Source: Austropuccinia psidii
Taxonomy: Eukaryota; Basidiomycota; Pucciniomycetes; Pucciniales; Sphaerophragmiaceae
Direction: 5' to 3'
Assembly: GCA_023105745.1 (NCBI GenBank)
Contig: JALGQZ010000004.1
Coordinates: forward strand, 39,570,437 to 39,634,436
DNA length: 64,000 nt
The notes under the pieces were generated by a model, which saw only the letters and a program-made list of their open reading frames with translations, did not search any database and had not been told where the DNA came from. Below, in pieces: positions 12,780-24,718 of the stretch. The translations under genes and the position numbers were made by a program. How positions within the stretch are numbered: position 1 is the stretch's first letter; every line of letters begins with the position of its first letter.

Positions 12780-13340
12780 TCTTAAGCTCACTTATAAAAT
12801 GGATCAAACCAAAGTTATCTTTCATATGCCAGCTCTTCTAGTGATTATTGATATTTTTTTTTGAAAGCCTTCTGGTTTTTTTTTGCTATTTTCATATTTT
12901 GATATGAATTTGAATCATGAATTTATCCAGAAAATACACAATGTAGTGAAATGAACTGTTTTCTTATATAAAAAACAATATTTATGGACATAGAATAACC
13001 AAGTTTTTAATTATTATTCAAAATAGAGAGATACTTAAAAAAAATATAATACCTCTTTTTACAATCAAAATAGTTTTCACCATCTTTGGGAGGTTATCAA
13101 GACAAAGGGACAAGACTCCCATCAATAAATACCAATGCACCCTGGAAGCCCTTTATCCCACATCAATTTATAAGTATCTCTTTGTTATTAACTTTTTTTG
13201 CTAAACTATCATCATTTGTTTTGACTTCATTAATGAACCAATCACCATTTGAGTGTAAAAAACAAATCCCAATGGCTAACCAAAAACAAAATTGTAATAT
13301 TCCCCAAAGAATCTCAATTTCAATTTTCTCCTAACAATGA
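12780..13340 (-). pseudogene. PIF/Harbinger transposase relic
   Basis: On the minus strand near 13050-13150 one frame reads FIDGSLVPLS, two stops, then PPKDGENYFDCKKRYY. This is the first catalytic-Asp block of DDE_Tnp_4 and is close to the matching block of the 20.3 kb element (FLDGTTIPLFQRP...DGEVFYNHKKQYS). The sequence upstream keeps short pieces such as KGFQGA. Stops and indels on both sides show long decay. Confidence 0.6.
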
Positions 13341-13499
13341 TAGTTCCAAAGAAATCTTTATAGCAGGATCCTATTGTTTTTTTTATGAGTAATTTTAAAA
13401 ATTTTCATTTTCTTGAATTTGAATAACTAATTTTAGGAATGAATTAATTTTATTACAACAAATTTTCCAAAATTTATCAGACAGAAAGGTTTTTAAGTC

Positions 13500-15700
13500 A
13501 TTTAAGCTATACATTTAACATGAATAATTCCTTGTACAGGGATTGGTATATCTTTTTTTTTGTTATTATATAATATAAGTCTATATAATCTTTAATTTAT
13601 GAATCACAATTTTAATAAAAATCTTTCATTAAATGAAAGGCTTTTAAAATCTTAATTGTAGATATTATTTTGGCTTCTTTTAAAATTATGTTGATAAAAG
13701 GATATGTTTAGATGATGTGAATTGAGAAACTAGCTTTAAGTTATTACTATTAAAGTTAGCTTTTATACAAGATAAGGGAAGGTTTATATAATTATGAATT
13801 CATCTACTGAGGTTTTCATCAAAAAATTTCTTTTTGGTAAAAAATAAAGAAGGATTTTTTATCTTTGATACCCCCTATTAATTATTTTTTGTATGATTTT
13901 AATTGGAAAAAAAAAATATTTAAATCATTTGAATTGAAATATTTAAATTTGAATTTGGAAATTAAAATTTTATTTTTATGAGATTGAATTTAAAAAAAAA
14001 AAACAAGAAACTTTAATTAATTTAAAAATTAATATTATTTATTAAATTTGAATTAAATAAAACCATTAATTAATATAGTTTTTTTTTTATATATTTAATA
14101 AATAATTAAAAGTTTCCTTGAAAAAAAATATTGGAATTCCATTCTTTTTTGGGAATAAAGTTTTCAAAAAAAAAAAAGGAAACTACTTTAAATAATTAAT
14201 CAATTATAAAAAGGGGAATAAATTTCTTCAATATACTTTAGATTAAAGTGATTAAAATACCCAATCTTCTCTTTTTTTTTTATATTATAAAAGTATAGAA
14301 ATTGATGACTAAATACAAAGAAAAATTTCTATTTAAATATATAATCAATAAATAAAGGAATGATATTCTAAGGGTTATAAATAATTAATTAAACTAATTA
14401 TAATATTTATGGGAGAAAATTTAAGGTTATGGTTAAAGTAGCTGAGCTCATATAATCTGGAATTCTCAATTCTTATAGAAACCAATTTTTTTCAAATTTT
14501 GACAACTTAATTTGTAGACTCATATATATTAAATACAAGTCAATTTTTTGATCTAATTTATAAATAATATATCATTTTAAAATAAGAAGAATAAATAATT
14601 CCTCTTAATTAATATTCAAGATGAGATTTAGATAGTGTTATATTTTATTAAAATGGTTTTTAAGAGAAATATATTCTAAATTTATTTTTTTACCAGATAA
14701 AAGATATTTGAGAAAAAATCTTAAAAAATTTCTATTTAATATTCAATTTATTTAAAAAAGGAATTTCTTTATTTTAGTTGAATTCAATTCCTTATTTATT
14801 TTTTATTTTTGAAGAAAAGTTTTTCATTTTATAATTTTTTTTTATATTAATAATAATAATATTTAAATAATTTTTAATTATTATTATAACTATAATTATT
14901 TTTTTTATTCAAATTTTATTTTTTTTTAATATAAGATTTTTTTTTTTTTTTAAAAAAAAAAAAACAATATAGAAAATTGTTTTTTTTAAAAAAAAAGTTA
15001 AATTTTTATCTTTCTTGAATAACTCTTAAAGAATATTTTAAGACTTTTATATTATTTTTATTTTTATTCTTTTTTAATTTTGGATGAGGTTTATTGTTAT
15101 TGAATTGATGTCATATATATATATATTTCTATTTCTATTTCTTTTGATTATGGTATCTTAAAGATTATTTTTTTTCTTTTTTTTTTTATTGATTAGTTGT
15201 TAACTAATCATATAATTGATTTTCCATTTGTTTTTTTTTCTTGTTTCTTTTTTTTTTTTTTTTTTTGAAAAAAAACTTCTTAATCATGAAGATTTTCAAT
15301 TTTAAAATAATAATATGAAATAAATTTCCTAAAATATTTTTCATTATAATTAAAAATGAACTTGCTTTTATTTATTTATTTATTTAATCTTTATTATAAA
15401 TTTTTGAAGTTTTTCTTCTGTTTTTTGAAAAAAAAGGGAAAAAAAAAACACCTTAGAATAAAAAAACAAAAATTACTTAAGATTTAATTAATTAAAACTT
15501 TTCTATATAAATGTGTATATATCATAAACATGTTATAATGAAAAAAAAAATTCTTAATATTTTATTTAGTAAAAACTTTTTTTTCTATTATTATTCTTAT
15601 AAAATAATAATAATGATAATAATAATAAAATAATTTATCATTTTTATTAATTACTTAAAATATTTTATACCAAAAGCTAAAAAAATTTAATATTATTTTG
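13500..15700. other. Extreme AT-rich desert
   Basis: Long runs of A or T, TTAATTAA-type words and no protein-like frame. It ends abruptly near 15.70 kb, where composition rises just before the tRNA gene. Confidence 0.6.
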
Positions 15701-15800
15701 TTTGCCCTTTGTTTAAGCAAGTAAACCCTAGTTTCAAGTGTCAACATCTCAACCACAACAGGACACACATTGCTATGGGGGTGGATCAGAGAATGGGACA

Positions 15801-15887
15801 TGGTCAATATGGGGATCGAACCCACGACCTTGGCATGTACAGGCGCAACCTATTAGTACCACGCTCTACCGACTAAGCTAATCGACC
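15801..15887 (-). tRNA. tRNA-Ile(AAT) with 14-nt intron
   Basis: The reverse strand folds as a full tRNA. The acceptor pairs GGTCGAT with ATTGACC (one G-T), discriminator A. The D arm GCTT/GAGC carries an A box (TTAGCTTAGTCGG). The anticodon stem is TGGTA/TGCCA. The T arm GTGGG/CCCAT carries a B box (GGTTCGATCCC). The loop reads CT-AAT-A, giving anticodon AAT at 15852-15854, followed by a 14-nt intron (15837-15850) at the canonical place one base 3' of the anticodon. No CCA is encoded. The nearest strong T-run on the transcribed strand is over 100 bases downstream. Confidence 0.9.
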
Positions 15888-16590
15888 ATATCGGGTCCCC
15901 GATTGTAACATGCACAGATCCTCACTGACAACTGATTAAAAAGCATCAAACCCAGTTTTTTTTTTCGTTTTTTTCTTCGAAAAGTTTTCATGACTAATTT
16001 CGATAATGATATCATTGAAAGTAAATTTTTGTGTAGAATTGATGGTGATTGCCAGTAAATACTGAACTTAATTATTTCAATATAGTTGTGAAAGATCATG
16101 TTTTAATATATATGTTTTTTGTAAAAATAATATGTAAGCCTCCTCAAAAAATTGGTGAGTTGCTTCACAGGGAATTTAATCAAGGTGTAAGAAAGCACTT
16201 CCAATGAATACTAATCGGTTCTTGTGTTTTTGGGCAAGAAAAATACAATATTTTCAAGATGAAAAGATTGTTTCATAAAATGAGTGTATTTAGTAACAAA
16301 GAGCAGATGTATCTCACAACACGAAAAAAATTAGCGTGTTGTATTTTATTAATATACACATAGAAATCTTTCATGTTACAAACTCCTACAATTTTTCTTC
16401 ATTAAAATCGTCAAAATAGTTAACAGGCTTCCAGGGTTTTTCAACTGACCCACTGTTTTTTTTTTGCTGTGATGGATGATGTCGAACGCGGAAAATTCAA
16501 TTAAACATCCGTCAACTAGCAGCACAACGAAAATATTTTACAACTCTAATCTAGACAACTGCAATGCTTTTAAGTTGGAGTGAGACTTAT
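15888..16590. other. Spacer and probable 3' UTR
   Basis: Between the tRNA and the stop codon of the minus-strand gene at 16591. No convincing gene; open frames here are shadows or low-complexity. The part next to 16591 probably holds the 3' UTR. Confidence 0.5.
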
Positions 16591-18703
16591 TTAAGCAACC
16601 TGACTCTCCTCCCCAGACGGACGCACTTCAAGTTCAGAGGGTGCGGCTTGAGTTTCTGCTTCCTTGGCACGTTTCTTCTCCATTTTCTTTTCTTTTGCTT
16701 CCGCTTTTTTAATTTGACTCTTGGTAGCCGACGTCTTCTTCCAAGTTTTAATGCGAAATAAGAGCCCTTTGCGGTCACTCCGTCCGCTCAAAGAGTCGAT
16801 GTATTCAGTACTAGCTTTTTTAAAGTAACGTGCCAAATCCTCAGAAAGTCGCTCTTCGTCTAGAAGGTAGCGATCGGCAACCTCTTCAGGGAGGGTGGCT
16901 TTAAAAATTCGAATCATTTCACGAACAACTTCACTCCCAGGCTTCTTCAAGGAAAGAGGCAATGATGTACCCGAAGCAGCAGGACTGGCTTCCTCGGGTA
17001 GCGTAACTGATGGCTCGGGTGTTGGGGAAAGAGGGGGAAAGCTGATAGGATCGATTTTGGAGCAGATTTGGTACAATAAAATCATCACCGGGTCAAGAGA
17101 GGGTGGATCGATAGAGATCATTCCCATTTCCTGAAGTGGAAGAATCGCAGGTCTTTCCGCGATTGACGGTGCATTGTTGTTGTTCAAGAGAGGCGTGCTT
17201 TCCTTTGGCACGTCCGTTCTCTTGGATTTCTTGGATTTCGTGTTGCGCTTTGACTTTGGGAGTTTGCGAGGTGACAAAAGCAGTTTGGCCTTGCTCAATC
17301 CTATCAAAAAAAAGGAGGAGAAGGAGAAAACAACCAAATTCAGATAAACTGAAAAAAGGAAGAAGTATGCGATTGGCAAAGTGGGGTGGATTCGTACCAT
17401 ATATTTGAAAAGCAAAGTAAGTAACATTGATCTCGAATGCAAAGACAGGCGCAAAGACGTCACTGTGTAATGTATAAAAAATCGAGATGAGCAACCCAAA
17501 AGGGATGTAAAAGGCATGCAAAACACTTACATTCCCAAGCTAATTGGCAGCAACATGCCCGCACTGTTGAAGAAAGATGTTATTGGCTTTAAGATTTTAT
17601 CAAGTTAAAGAAGTGGTTTAGGCGTACAGAATGGCTCTTTTAAGCAACCGTTTTCGGGTTTTTCGAAGCAGAACACCCAAATCATTTAGTAACTCTTCTT
17701 CCGTAGGCTGATATGGTCGGTCGACACCATCATCACCTATATTGCTCTCGAGGGGGCTAAACATTGGATGGATGATTGTTACCTAAGTCATTGGCAATAA
17801 TCAGCTAAAGTGTCACCTCGTGTCAAGTACAAGCCGCTGTAATGAGAACTTGAGAGCTCACTTGACCAAATTTCTTGCGTGGTGGTAGGCGACTCAAGGT
17901 TTCAACACAGCTACTAGGTAGCCATTTAGTAATGCCTGAGGCGGCCTAGAGAATAAGAAGCTTGAGCAATTAGTCAGAGGAAAAATGAGTATGAAGAAGC
18001 CAATAATATTCACCCTGATTAATCCACCGCGAACCTTTTTAAAGCGCGTCGGGTTGGGAAACTTTCCGCGTTTAATTTCTTCGCCCATCTCCACTTCTTC
18101 TTGCCATTTACGGACGACTTTTTTGATTATCTTTTCTTTTCCTTTCTTTCCCTCGGCATTTTTAATGGGCTTTTGATAGGTAGATCGAGGGGGGGAACTA
18201 TGATCATGGTATGGTAAGTCTAAGCCACAGCCAGTGAAGAATGAATTGAAGCTTTCTTGTACTTACTAGATAAGAAATGGAGGAGAATTTTTGCTTCGGT
18301 TGGCGTTGACCGGGGCAGGAAAAGGGATTGCAAATAAAACGCTAGGTAGCAGTGCGTTCTGAAGCAAACTGTCAGAGTCTTGTGAGGCAAACTCATCAGG
18401 GGCTAAGGGCGGTGCGAGGTCGTTATGTAACAAGGAAATCAAACTATCGGGGCGCTCCTCTTGTGTGACTTGTTCGATTTGATCCTGGGAGGCCACCAGC
18501 TGACTGACGAGATCGTTGGTGACTATTTCTTCGATGAACCGAGACCCGGTTGGCTGGAGCTCGGTTGTTGAGGTGCTGACTGGGTCATTTGAGCTTGTGA
18601 CTTGAGCGACTATTTGGGAATTTGGAGTATCAAGAGTTGGTTGCTGCGCAGGAGGATAATCTCTGGTAGCGTCAGCGTCGATAAGTTGACCTGAAGTAGG
18701 CAT
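16591..18703 (-). CDS. Conserved fungal protein, hydrophobic core, 7 exons
   Basis: My model is: ATG at 18701-18703; exons 18267-18703, 18014-18197, 17862-17945, 17628-17782, 17531-17563, 17398-17462 and 16591-17300. All junctions are GT-AG with matching phases. The sum is 1668 nt, giving 555 aa. The N-terminus (about 1-145) is acidic, Ser/Thr/Gln-rich and probably disordered. A basic stretch (KGKEKIIKKVVRKWQEE) leads to a conserved-looking core at about 150-325 with KWLPSSCVETLSRLPPRKKF, VTIIHPMFSPLES, RKTRKRLLKRAIL and a hydrophobic segment (GMLLPISLGIDVFAPVFAFE, about 285-305) that could sit in a membrane. The C-terminus is a Lys/Glu-rich helix. The general layout recalls fungal mitochondrial K+/H+-exchange-related proteins, but I do not claim that family; function unknown. 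It diverges from the plus gene at 18959. Confidence 0.75.
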
Positions 18704-18958
18704 TTTGAAGCTTGAAGGGTAGAGAGGTGCACCAGGAAGCAAGCTTATTGAGAATCAAAGCTCAAAACAAAATTGGGATAAGAAAATAAAAGCAATTACA
18801 GATTAAGAAGACAGAAGAAAAGCAGAATAGCAGTTGCAAAGCTATAAAACTTGCGATTTAATGAGACCGGTGAGGGAAGCTGTTTGATTGAGAAAGACCC
18901 CTGAGTTTTTAAGGCCGACTAGACACGACAGCTTGAGGGAAGAGAGCAATATCGACCG
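18704..18958. promoter_or_regulatory. Shared divergent promoter region
   Basis: 255 bases separate the ATGs of two head-to-head genes (minus start 18703, plus start 18959), so both promoters and 5' UTRs must lie here unless there are upstream exons. I see no clear TATA box. This is inferred from gene layout only. Confidence 0.45.
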
Positions 18959-19340
18959 ATGACCGATGAAGGAAGACGTCACAAATCTTCTCGAAAGGGT
19001 TACCAGTCCATTGACAGTCTCATCCAGTCGACAAATCGTGGCGCTGGTGAAGACTCAACCGTTTACTGGGGCCACCTCTTTCGTCCGGCTTACTATCCCG
19101 AGGGTGATGGCAGTCAAGGTGAGTCCTGTGAGCCGTCAGAACTAGCTGGTTGCTTAGTAGAAAACTGGCAACGAACCAGCCAAAAAAGACGATGCAAGCA
19201 CCCAGCTCAATGCGTCCTGGATTGAGCAAATGTCGTACGGAGCTATGCCACGGAATGAACCCAATGACAGCAAGAAGCACTCATCAGGTCGAGGTGCTTG
19301 GTTCAAGGAGGCAACGCATTGGATATTTATGAGATCGTGA
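18959..19340 (+). CDS. Small hypothetical protein, 2 exons
   Basis: ATG at 18959. Exon 1 is 18959-19118 and exon 2 is 19180-19340, ending in TGA. The 61-nt intron has a strong donor (GTGAGT) and a CAG acceptor, and the phases join cleanly to 106 aa. The protein starts MTDEGRRHKSSRKGYQSID, includes STVYWGHLFRPAYYPEGDG and ends ATHWIFMRS. Tyr/Trp/Pro-rich middle, Asn/Ser/Lys-rich tail, no transmembrane segment or signal peptide. I do not recognise a family. An alternative 39-nt intron would end at GATTGA near 19224. GC and codon use match the neighbouring real genes rather than the transposons. Confidence 0.5.
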
Positions 19341-19531
19341 TGGTTCTGGAAACGATCCTACCACGAACCAATCCAACCCGTCAGGAATCATTATCAGGAT
19401 ACTACGCAGCTATCAGGGGATCACCAACGAGTCCGACGTGGAGTAAATTACCAATTTGCTGACAGATTTTTCAGAGAAGCTGATCTGTAATTGGCTATAA
19501 TGTACAGTACAGTACTATTTCGGTCTTGAGG

Positions 19532-19768
19532 ATGACGACGGCCTTGAAATTTGATAAGTTGTTTTTGTATGAATTCGAAATTTTACAAAATTTAACAAAA
19601 CAAGGAAGATTGAATTTGGATTTCGAGGCGATAAGTGCGATTCAAAACAAACAGCTTAATTTTGCTCTCAATCAACTTGTTTCAGAGACACAGGCGTTGT
19701 TCCAAGAACAGAAGCTACTGCTTTCATTTTTCTCAGTGTCCCAAAATGGCATTCATCCCATATCATAA
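19532..19768 (+). CDS. Possible small ORF or lone exon
   Basis: ATG at 19532 opens 78 codons ending TAA at about 19766-19768 (MTTALKFDKLFLYEFEILQN at the start, helical and Gln/Leu-rich). No family recognised and no clear splice partner. It may be one exon of a gene or a chance frame. Confidence 0.25.
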   Translation: MTTALKFDKLFLYEFEILQNLTKQGRLNLDFEAISAIQNKQLNFALNQLVSETQALFQEQKLLLSFFSVSQNGIHPIS

Positions 19769-20307
19769 CCGACTCAGTATCCCTAATTATGCTTGTTAAC
19801 ACCAGTTAGGATGCTAAAATTGACAGTCAAAGCAATCATCACACTCTTACTCTATCAAAAATGTGCTACTTCGTACAGATTCTTGCTGCAGTCGTATGCA
19901 ACCTGGAAACAAATTTGAGCACACGAAAATTTCTTGATAGAAAGTAAGAGTTTCCAAGATTATTTAGTGGCGTGTTCCAGACGAAGACAAGAGTAGAATT
20001 TAATGAGTTTTAATTCAAATTTAAAAAAAAGCACAACTCAACTTTACTTGAGACTACTATATAAAAATCTCAACTAATTCAATTAAGGCTGGACGGGCAG
20101 CGCGCAGACTGCAGAGTAATTGCTGTAGTACTAAATCAATTCAGCTATGACTGCAACTGTATGAAAACTGATAATAAAGTTATTTCAGTACCTTAACAGT
20201 CTTTTGTCAAATGCCTCACTCTCTCACTGCGAAAATAGAATCTCTCATAGTAGAAAAAAGCAAACTGCAAAGATTCTTTTGTACTGTTCAGACAAGCAGT
20301 ATCATTA
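19769..20307. other. Spacer up to Harbinger element
   Basis: No protein-like frame or RNA recognised. It ends at the left terminus of the Harbinger element. Confidence 0.45.
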
Positions 20308-20323
20308 AGGGGGGTCAGTCCTT
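20308..20323 (+). repeat. Left terminal inverted repeat
   Basis: AGGGGGGTCAGTCCTT, mirrored at 24702-24718 with one extra G in the right copy. Confidence 0.85.
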
Positions 20324-20582
20324 GCCTGATTTGGGCGCGGGACATGAGAAAATCCGAGTGACTGATTTTAAAATCAGTCATGCCGTATTTTCATCTCTCC
20401 CACAATAATACAGGCCCCATCCTCTTCTCCCGGTTTGACCGGGGGAACCATTTTTATTTTCATTTTTTCAAAATTTTTTTTTTTTTTCCATATTTATTCT
20501 TTTTCTTAAATTTTTTGATTTTTCTTCAAATCATATCCATCATCTCATTTGCTTATTGTGTTGAACTTTGAAAAATTTGGAA

Positions 20583-21960
20583 ATGCCAAAGCACTCAGCT
20601 CGCCAAGATTTCCTGAATGAATTACACACCAAGAGAAAAAGAGCAAAATACACTCTTGTATGGAGTTGGCTACAAATGTTGATTGCACCTGATTGGCCCA
20701 CCATAGGAACTATTTTGTGTAACAATTGCCCTGTGACAGAAATGATGTGGGAATGGTTGTTTAGCCAAGAGTTTCATTTGGAAGGGATGCTTAGATGTGT
20801 TTTAAATAGCCGGTATGTTTTCTTATAAAAATTGAAAATGATAGCAAACAATAATGACATTCTTAGGGTAGTTACTTGACCATACGCCGCCCCCAAATGC
20901 AAAGGGATGAATACAACCTATCTGTTTTGCTGTCCCTGCAAGAAACTGATTTTCAGCAAGCAGTGCGCACAACATATCAGGGCTTTCAACGGATTTATCA
21001 TTTGATCAAGGACAGCCCAGCATTTCAAAATAAGAGTAATTACAGTCAGCTGGATGTATGTCAATAGCTAGCACTTACATTGGAACGTCTGGGTAGCAAT
21101 GGAAATGGTGCCTCATTAGGACTCTTTGCACACACTTACCAGGTTAGTCGGGGGAGTGTAGTCATTCTTTTGCAAAGGGTCATTAGGGTCCTATATGAGC
21201 TAGGTCCTCAATATGTATGCTGGACAGATGCATACCGACACCATGAAATATCAATGTCATTGGCTGGTGAAGGATTTCTGGGCTGTGTTGGCTTCCTGGA
21301 TGGGACAACTATCCCACTCTTTCAAAGGCCTGGAGTGGATGGCGAGGTGTTTTACAACCACAAGAAGCAATACTCATTAAATGTGCAATTAGCTTGTGAC
21401 AACCACAAAAGGATCACAGCTATTCTCAGTGGCTGGCCTGGCTCTTGTGGTGATAGTTCAATGTACAAGAAAATGGGCTTATTTGAACGCCCACATGACT
21501 TTTTCAATGATGGTGAGCTGTATTGATTATTTGATTCCATCCATCATCTGGTATTGATTATTATCAATTACAGGGCAGTATATACTCACTGACTCAGCTT
21601 ATCCTTTAGGAATAAATTGTATTCCATGTTATAAAGGTGCACCTGCAAATAATCCGCAAAATCCGGCATTTAATTATTATATTGCACAATCACAGGTTAG
21701 GATAGAACATGGTATGGGGATCTCTCCAGAACTTATGTTTGGCATGCAATAAGCCAAAAGATATGATTCACATCAATAAATGGATATTTGTATAGGCCAT
21801 TTTACACAAAATTCTCATTGATGAAGGGAAAGATTGGCAAGATCAAGATGCAAATGAGGGAGTTTTGGGCAGAGTTGGCAATTGTATGGTTGGAGAAGGT
21901 AATGCTGCTCAATTGCATTGGGAACAGGTGCAAACTTTTTGCTTGCATTTTCATGGTTGA
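20583..21960 (+). pseudogene. Harbinger DDE_Tnp_4 transposase, few lesions
   Basis: ATG at 20583. Two introns fit by phase: 20813-20871 (59 nt) and 21513-21573 (61 nt); removing them restores SRYLTIRRPQ and FFNDGQYILTD. The DDE core is present: FLDGTTIPLFQRP (first Asp), ILTDSAYPL (second Asp) and VRIEHGMG (Glu). The N-terminal part has the usual helical region with TLERLGSNGNGASLGLFA. Lesions: an in-frame TAG at 21065-21067 after LDVCQ; a frameshift, probably a small deletion, just after EHG near 21715, past which the frame resumes as SLQNLCLACNKPKDMIHINK; and a TAG near 21795. The end is a TGA at 21958-21960. It would cut and paste the element if intact. Confidence 0.85.
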
Positions 21961-22197
21961 AAATAGTTTTTTTATCTTTGTTTTTTCATTGCCAAATGTG
22001 CAATTTTTATTAGCATGATTTTTTTCAAATTCAGAAGCACCTGAAATCCAGAGTTGCCTCAAAAAAGATTCACTTCATCAATCATCAAAAATATCAGAGA
22101 ATCTTCTGAACTACATACAAGCCTCACACATCAATCTACTTAAGAAGGCATAACATCAAACCTTTTATAAGATAATAAAAAATTGGCCTTAATGCTC

Positions 22198-24024
22198 TCA
22201 TATCACTTTCATGAACTCGGCAATTTCCTCACTGGTTTTTCCTAATAATAATAATTCATGTGCAGTGGCCAACCTTGTTTGTTTCTCATTCACCACTGCC
22301 TCTTGCTCAATTATTTCCTTTTCTAAATCAAATTGGTGTTCCATGCGCTCTCTCTCCAAATTGTAATCATGCTGACTCTTCTCTTTGTCTTCAATGTCTA
22401 ATTGGAGTTGCTGCTTGAACTTCTCTTTCTCTAAGTTATACTCTCTCTCTTTTTCTGTCTTCTTGGTGTCTTTTGCTTCAGCATCCAAACAGAGCTGTTG
22501 TTCAAATTTTTCTTTCTCTAAGTTATAATCACATTCATTTTTTTCTTTTAGAATTATTTTTTCTTCGGAACATCTGCTATGTTGTAATGTTATGAAGTTC
22601 TCAAACAATTTCATGTGCAATTGTTCATTATCTTGGTCTTCTTGAATATTTCAATCTTTCAATGTTTTTTTGTGACCTTTTCCAAAGCGCTATTGAGGTT
22701 TTGGTTGACATCCATCACTTGCTGATGCAACATTGGACACATTTTTAGCAACTACATCACTGACCTCACTTGTTGGTGCGACTGTTGGTAAATCATCAAC
22801 TGCTTTCTCCTGCACCTTCTGCTGATGTTTGGTCCTCCTTTGTTGTATCTCATATGCAGACAAGCCAGATTCACTCTTGCTTGACCCATCCAAATCTGAA
22901 TCTCCCTCTTCTTCACTAACATCAATAACTGTAGGTGCTTTTGTTGAATCCATTTCATCAAATGGCAATACGTTTGTTTTTTTTCCAAAAATTGAATCCA
23001 TTTGTTCATAACATGGAAACATCAAATCAAGCTTTTGAGCCATAGTCATTCCCAAATCACCTTCAGTTAAACCAGCTCCAGTGTTGTTAACCCATAATCG
23101 TGCACTGAGGTATTTTCTTTTGTAGGTACTAAACCTTTGTGCACAGTGCCAACCACTGATTTTCAGAGCTGGATTCCAAGAGTTGAGATATCCAGAAAAT
23201 AGTTCATAAGCTGCTGCTCTTGTCATAAGTCACTCCCCAATGTTTGTCTTGGAGCTTTTGCCGAAAAGGTGGTTATAATTTGTTTCATCTTCAATGTAGT
23301 TGCAGATGTTTTCATAGTCTTTGAGAGTGAAGTTTGCCTTTCTGTCACCAATTGCTTTTTTCTGTGTTTTTTTACGCCTTTTTTTCTGCTTTTCAACACC
23401 TGGTTCTTGAGATACCCTATCAGAGGCCCCCACACTTGAATCAGTGGTAGCCCAGCTTATTCCACTCACTGATTGGGATGGTGTAATGTGCATGTACTCT
23501 ACAGATTGGGTGAGACCAGTTGGACAAATGGTTTCATTGCAAATTTTCTCTACTGTAGGACTGACAGTTACTGAGTTTGTTGGCCAATGGTGCCTGTTTT
23601 CAAACAATGGGCTAAGAGCTACCGAAGTTGCAGGTCTCTGAGGATCATTGTGCATTGCTTGTTGATTACTAAGATTGTGGTGCATTGTCATAGGCCTCAT
23701 TGGTGAGCATGGAACTTGATAATTAGAATTTCTTGGTGCTGAAGGTAATTCATGACTGGCACCATAGTTAATGTGGGTGATGGAGGAATAATTATTTGAT
23801 GCATTATGAGATGGCATCCTACTCTTCTCCCCAGGTGAATGCACCATTGCATTACCAGTTGGGTGGGTTGGAGTAGTACCAAAGGCTGATGATTTGTCAG
23901 TGAACCATGGTCTTATCTCTGAAACCTGAGTCCAGCTTGACTCCCATGGTCTTGAACTATGCACCGAGCTCTCTTGATTGGAGTTTTGATAATGGGGAGG
24001 GGGATTGAGTATGTGGTTCTTCAT
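22198..24024 (-). pseudogene. Harbinger accessory (SANT/Myb-like plus coiled coil), three stops
   Basis: ATG at 24022-24024. One reading frame of 609 codons runs to the stop at 22198 and is interrupted only by TGA at 23230-23232, TAG at 22690-22692 and TGA near 22654. The N-terminus is Pro/Ser/His/Asn-rich and disordered. Next come a basic KKRRKKTQKK patch and a helical domain (LKDYENICNYIEDETNYNHL, later ELFSGYLNSWNPALKISGWH) in the place of the DNA-binding domain of Harbinger accessory proteins. Then follow an acidic linker with SGLSAYEIQQRR and a long Glu/Lys coiled coil ending EEIAEFMKVI. Accessory proteins of this kind bind the ends and carry the transposase to the nucleus. Confidence 0.8.
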
Positions 24025-24701
24025 CTAATAGGAAAAAACATATTTTTTTGATGTCAAGATTGGTATACTTCCCCAAAAACCCACTGAACTCACCTTAAAT
24101 AGCCAAAAAACAATCACTCATTTTTCCCTTGTTCCAGAAAATCAAAAGCTTTAAATTTGATATTTTCCAAAAACAAATCTAAGGATTCAATCTGATCAGT
24201 CTTGTAATATTTTCCCAATCTAGCAAATGAACACATACCAAGATATTTTTATTCCATAGAGACTCCCCTAAATTAAATAGCCACAGGCACAAACACCCTA
24301 TAGCTACAAAAATATAAAACAGTGATGAAATATGATAATTGATTGTTGAAAAAAAAACCCAGGTGGTGGGATTTAACAATTGATGTGGGGAGATCGCTTT
24401 GGCTATAAAGAATAGATCCGATTAAAAATGGGAGCTGTAAGATCGTGTTGGCTATAAAAAATTGGAGCTGCAATCAGTGCTGCAAAATTGTAGTAGTTAT
24501 GAAAAATTTTCTTGATAAATATAACAAAATATCAATTTGAAGATAAAAAAAAAAATTAGAAAAATCAAAGTACGGACTGTCCCAGGCTTTCTCTAAAATT
24601 TTGGGGGGCTTGACTGATTCAACCTTTTGCTGTTGGATTTGCCACTTTCTCACAGGGTTCTTGGGTTGAAGATCCAGAAAGCCAAATTGGTCAAATCCAT
24701 T

Positions 24702-24718
24702 AAGGACTGACCCCCCCT
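24702..24718 (-). repeat. Right terminal inverted repeat
   Basis: Reverse complement reads AGGGGGGGTCAGTCCTT; pairs with 20308-20323. Confidence 0.85.

Larger units (their letters stand above)
20308..24718. mobile_element. Near-complete PIF/Harbinger transposon
   Basis: The left end reads AGGGGGGTCAGTCCTT (20308-20323). The right end, reverse-complemented, reads AGGGGGGGTCAGTCCTT (24702-24718). After the perfect part the repeats keep scattered similarity (GATTTG in both). Flanking DNA reads CATTA on the left and ATTAA on the right, compatible with the short T/A-rich target duplication of this superfamily (TTA, or ATTA as read here). Inside are a plus-strand DDE transposase and a minus-strand accessory gene, convergent, which is the standard two-gene plan of PIF/Harbinger. 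Total length is about 4.4 kb. Both genes carry a few lesions, so this copy is probably not autonomous. Confidence 0.85.

Noticed and set aside
16564..17521. Plus-strand and other-frame open frames over the 16.6-17.5 kb gene
   Set aside because: They are shadows: the spliced minus-strand model explains the splice sites, phases and codon use.
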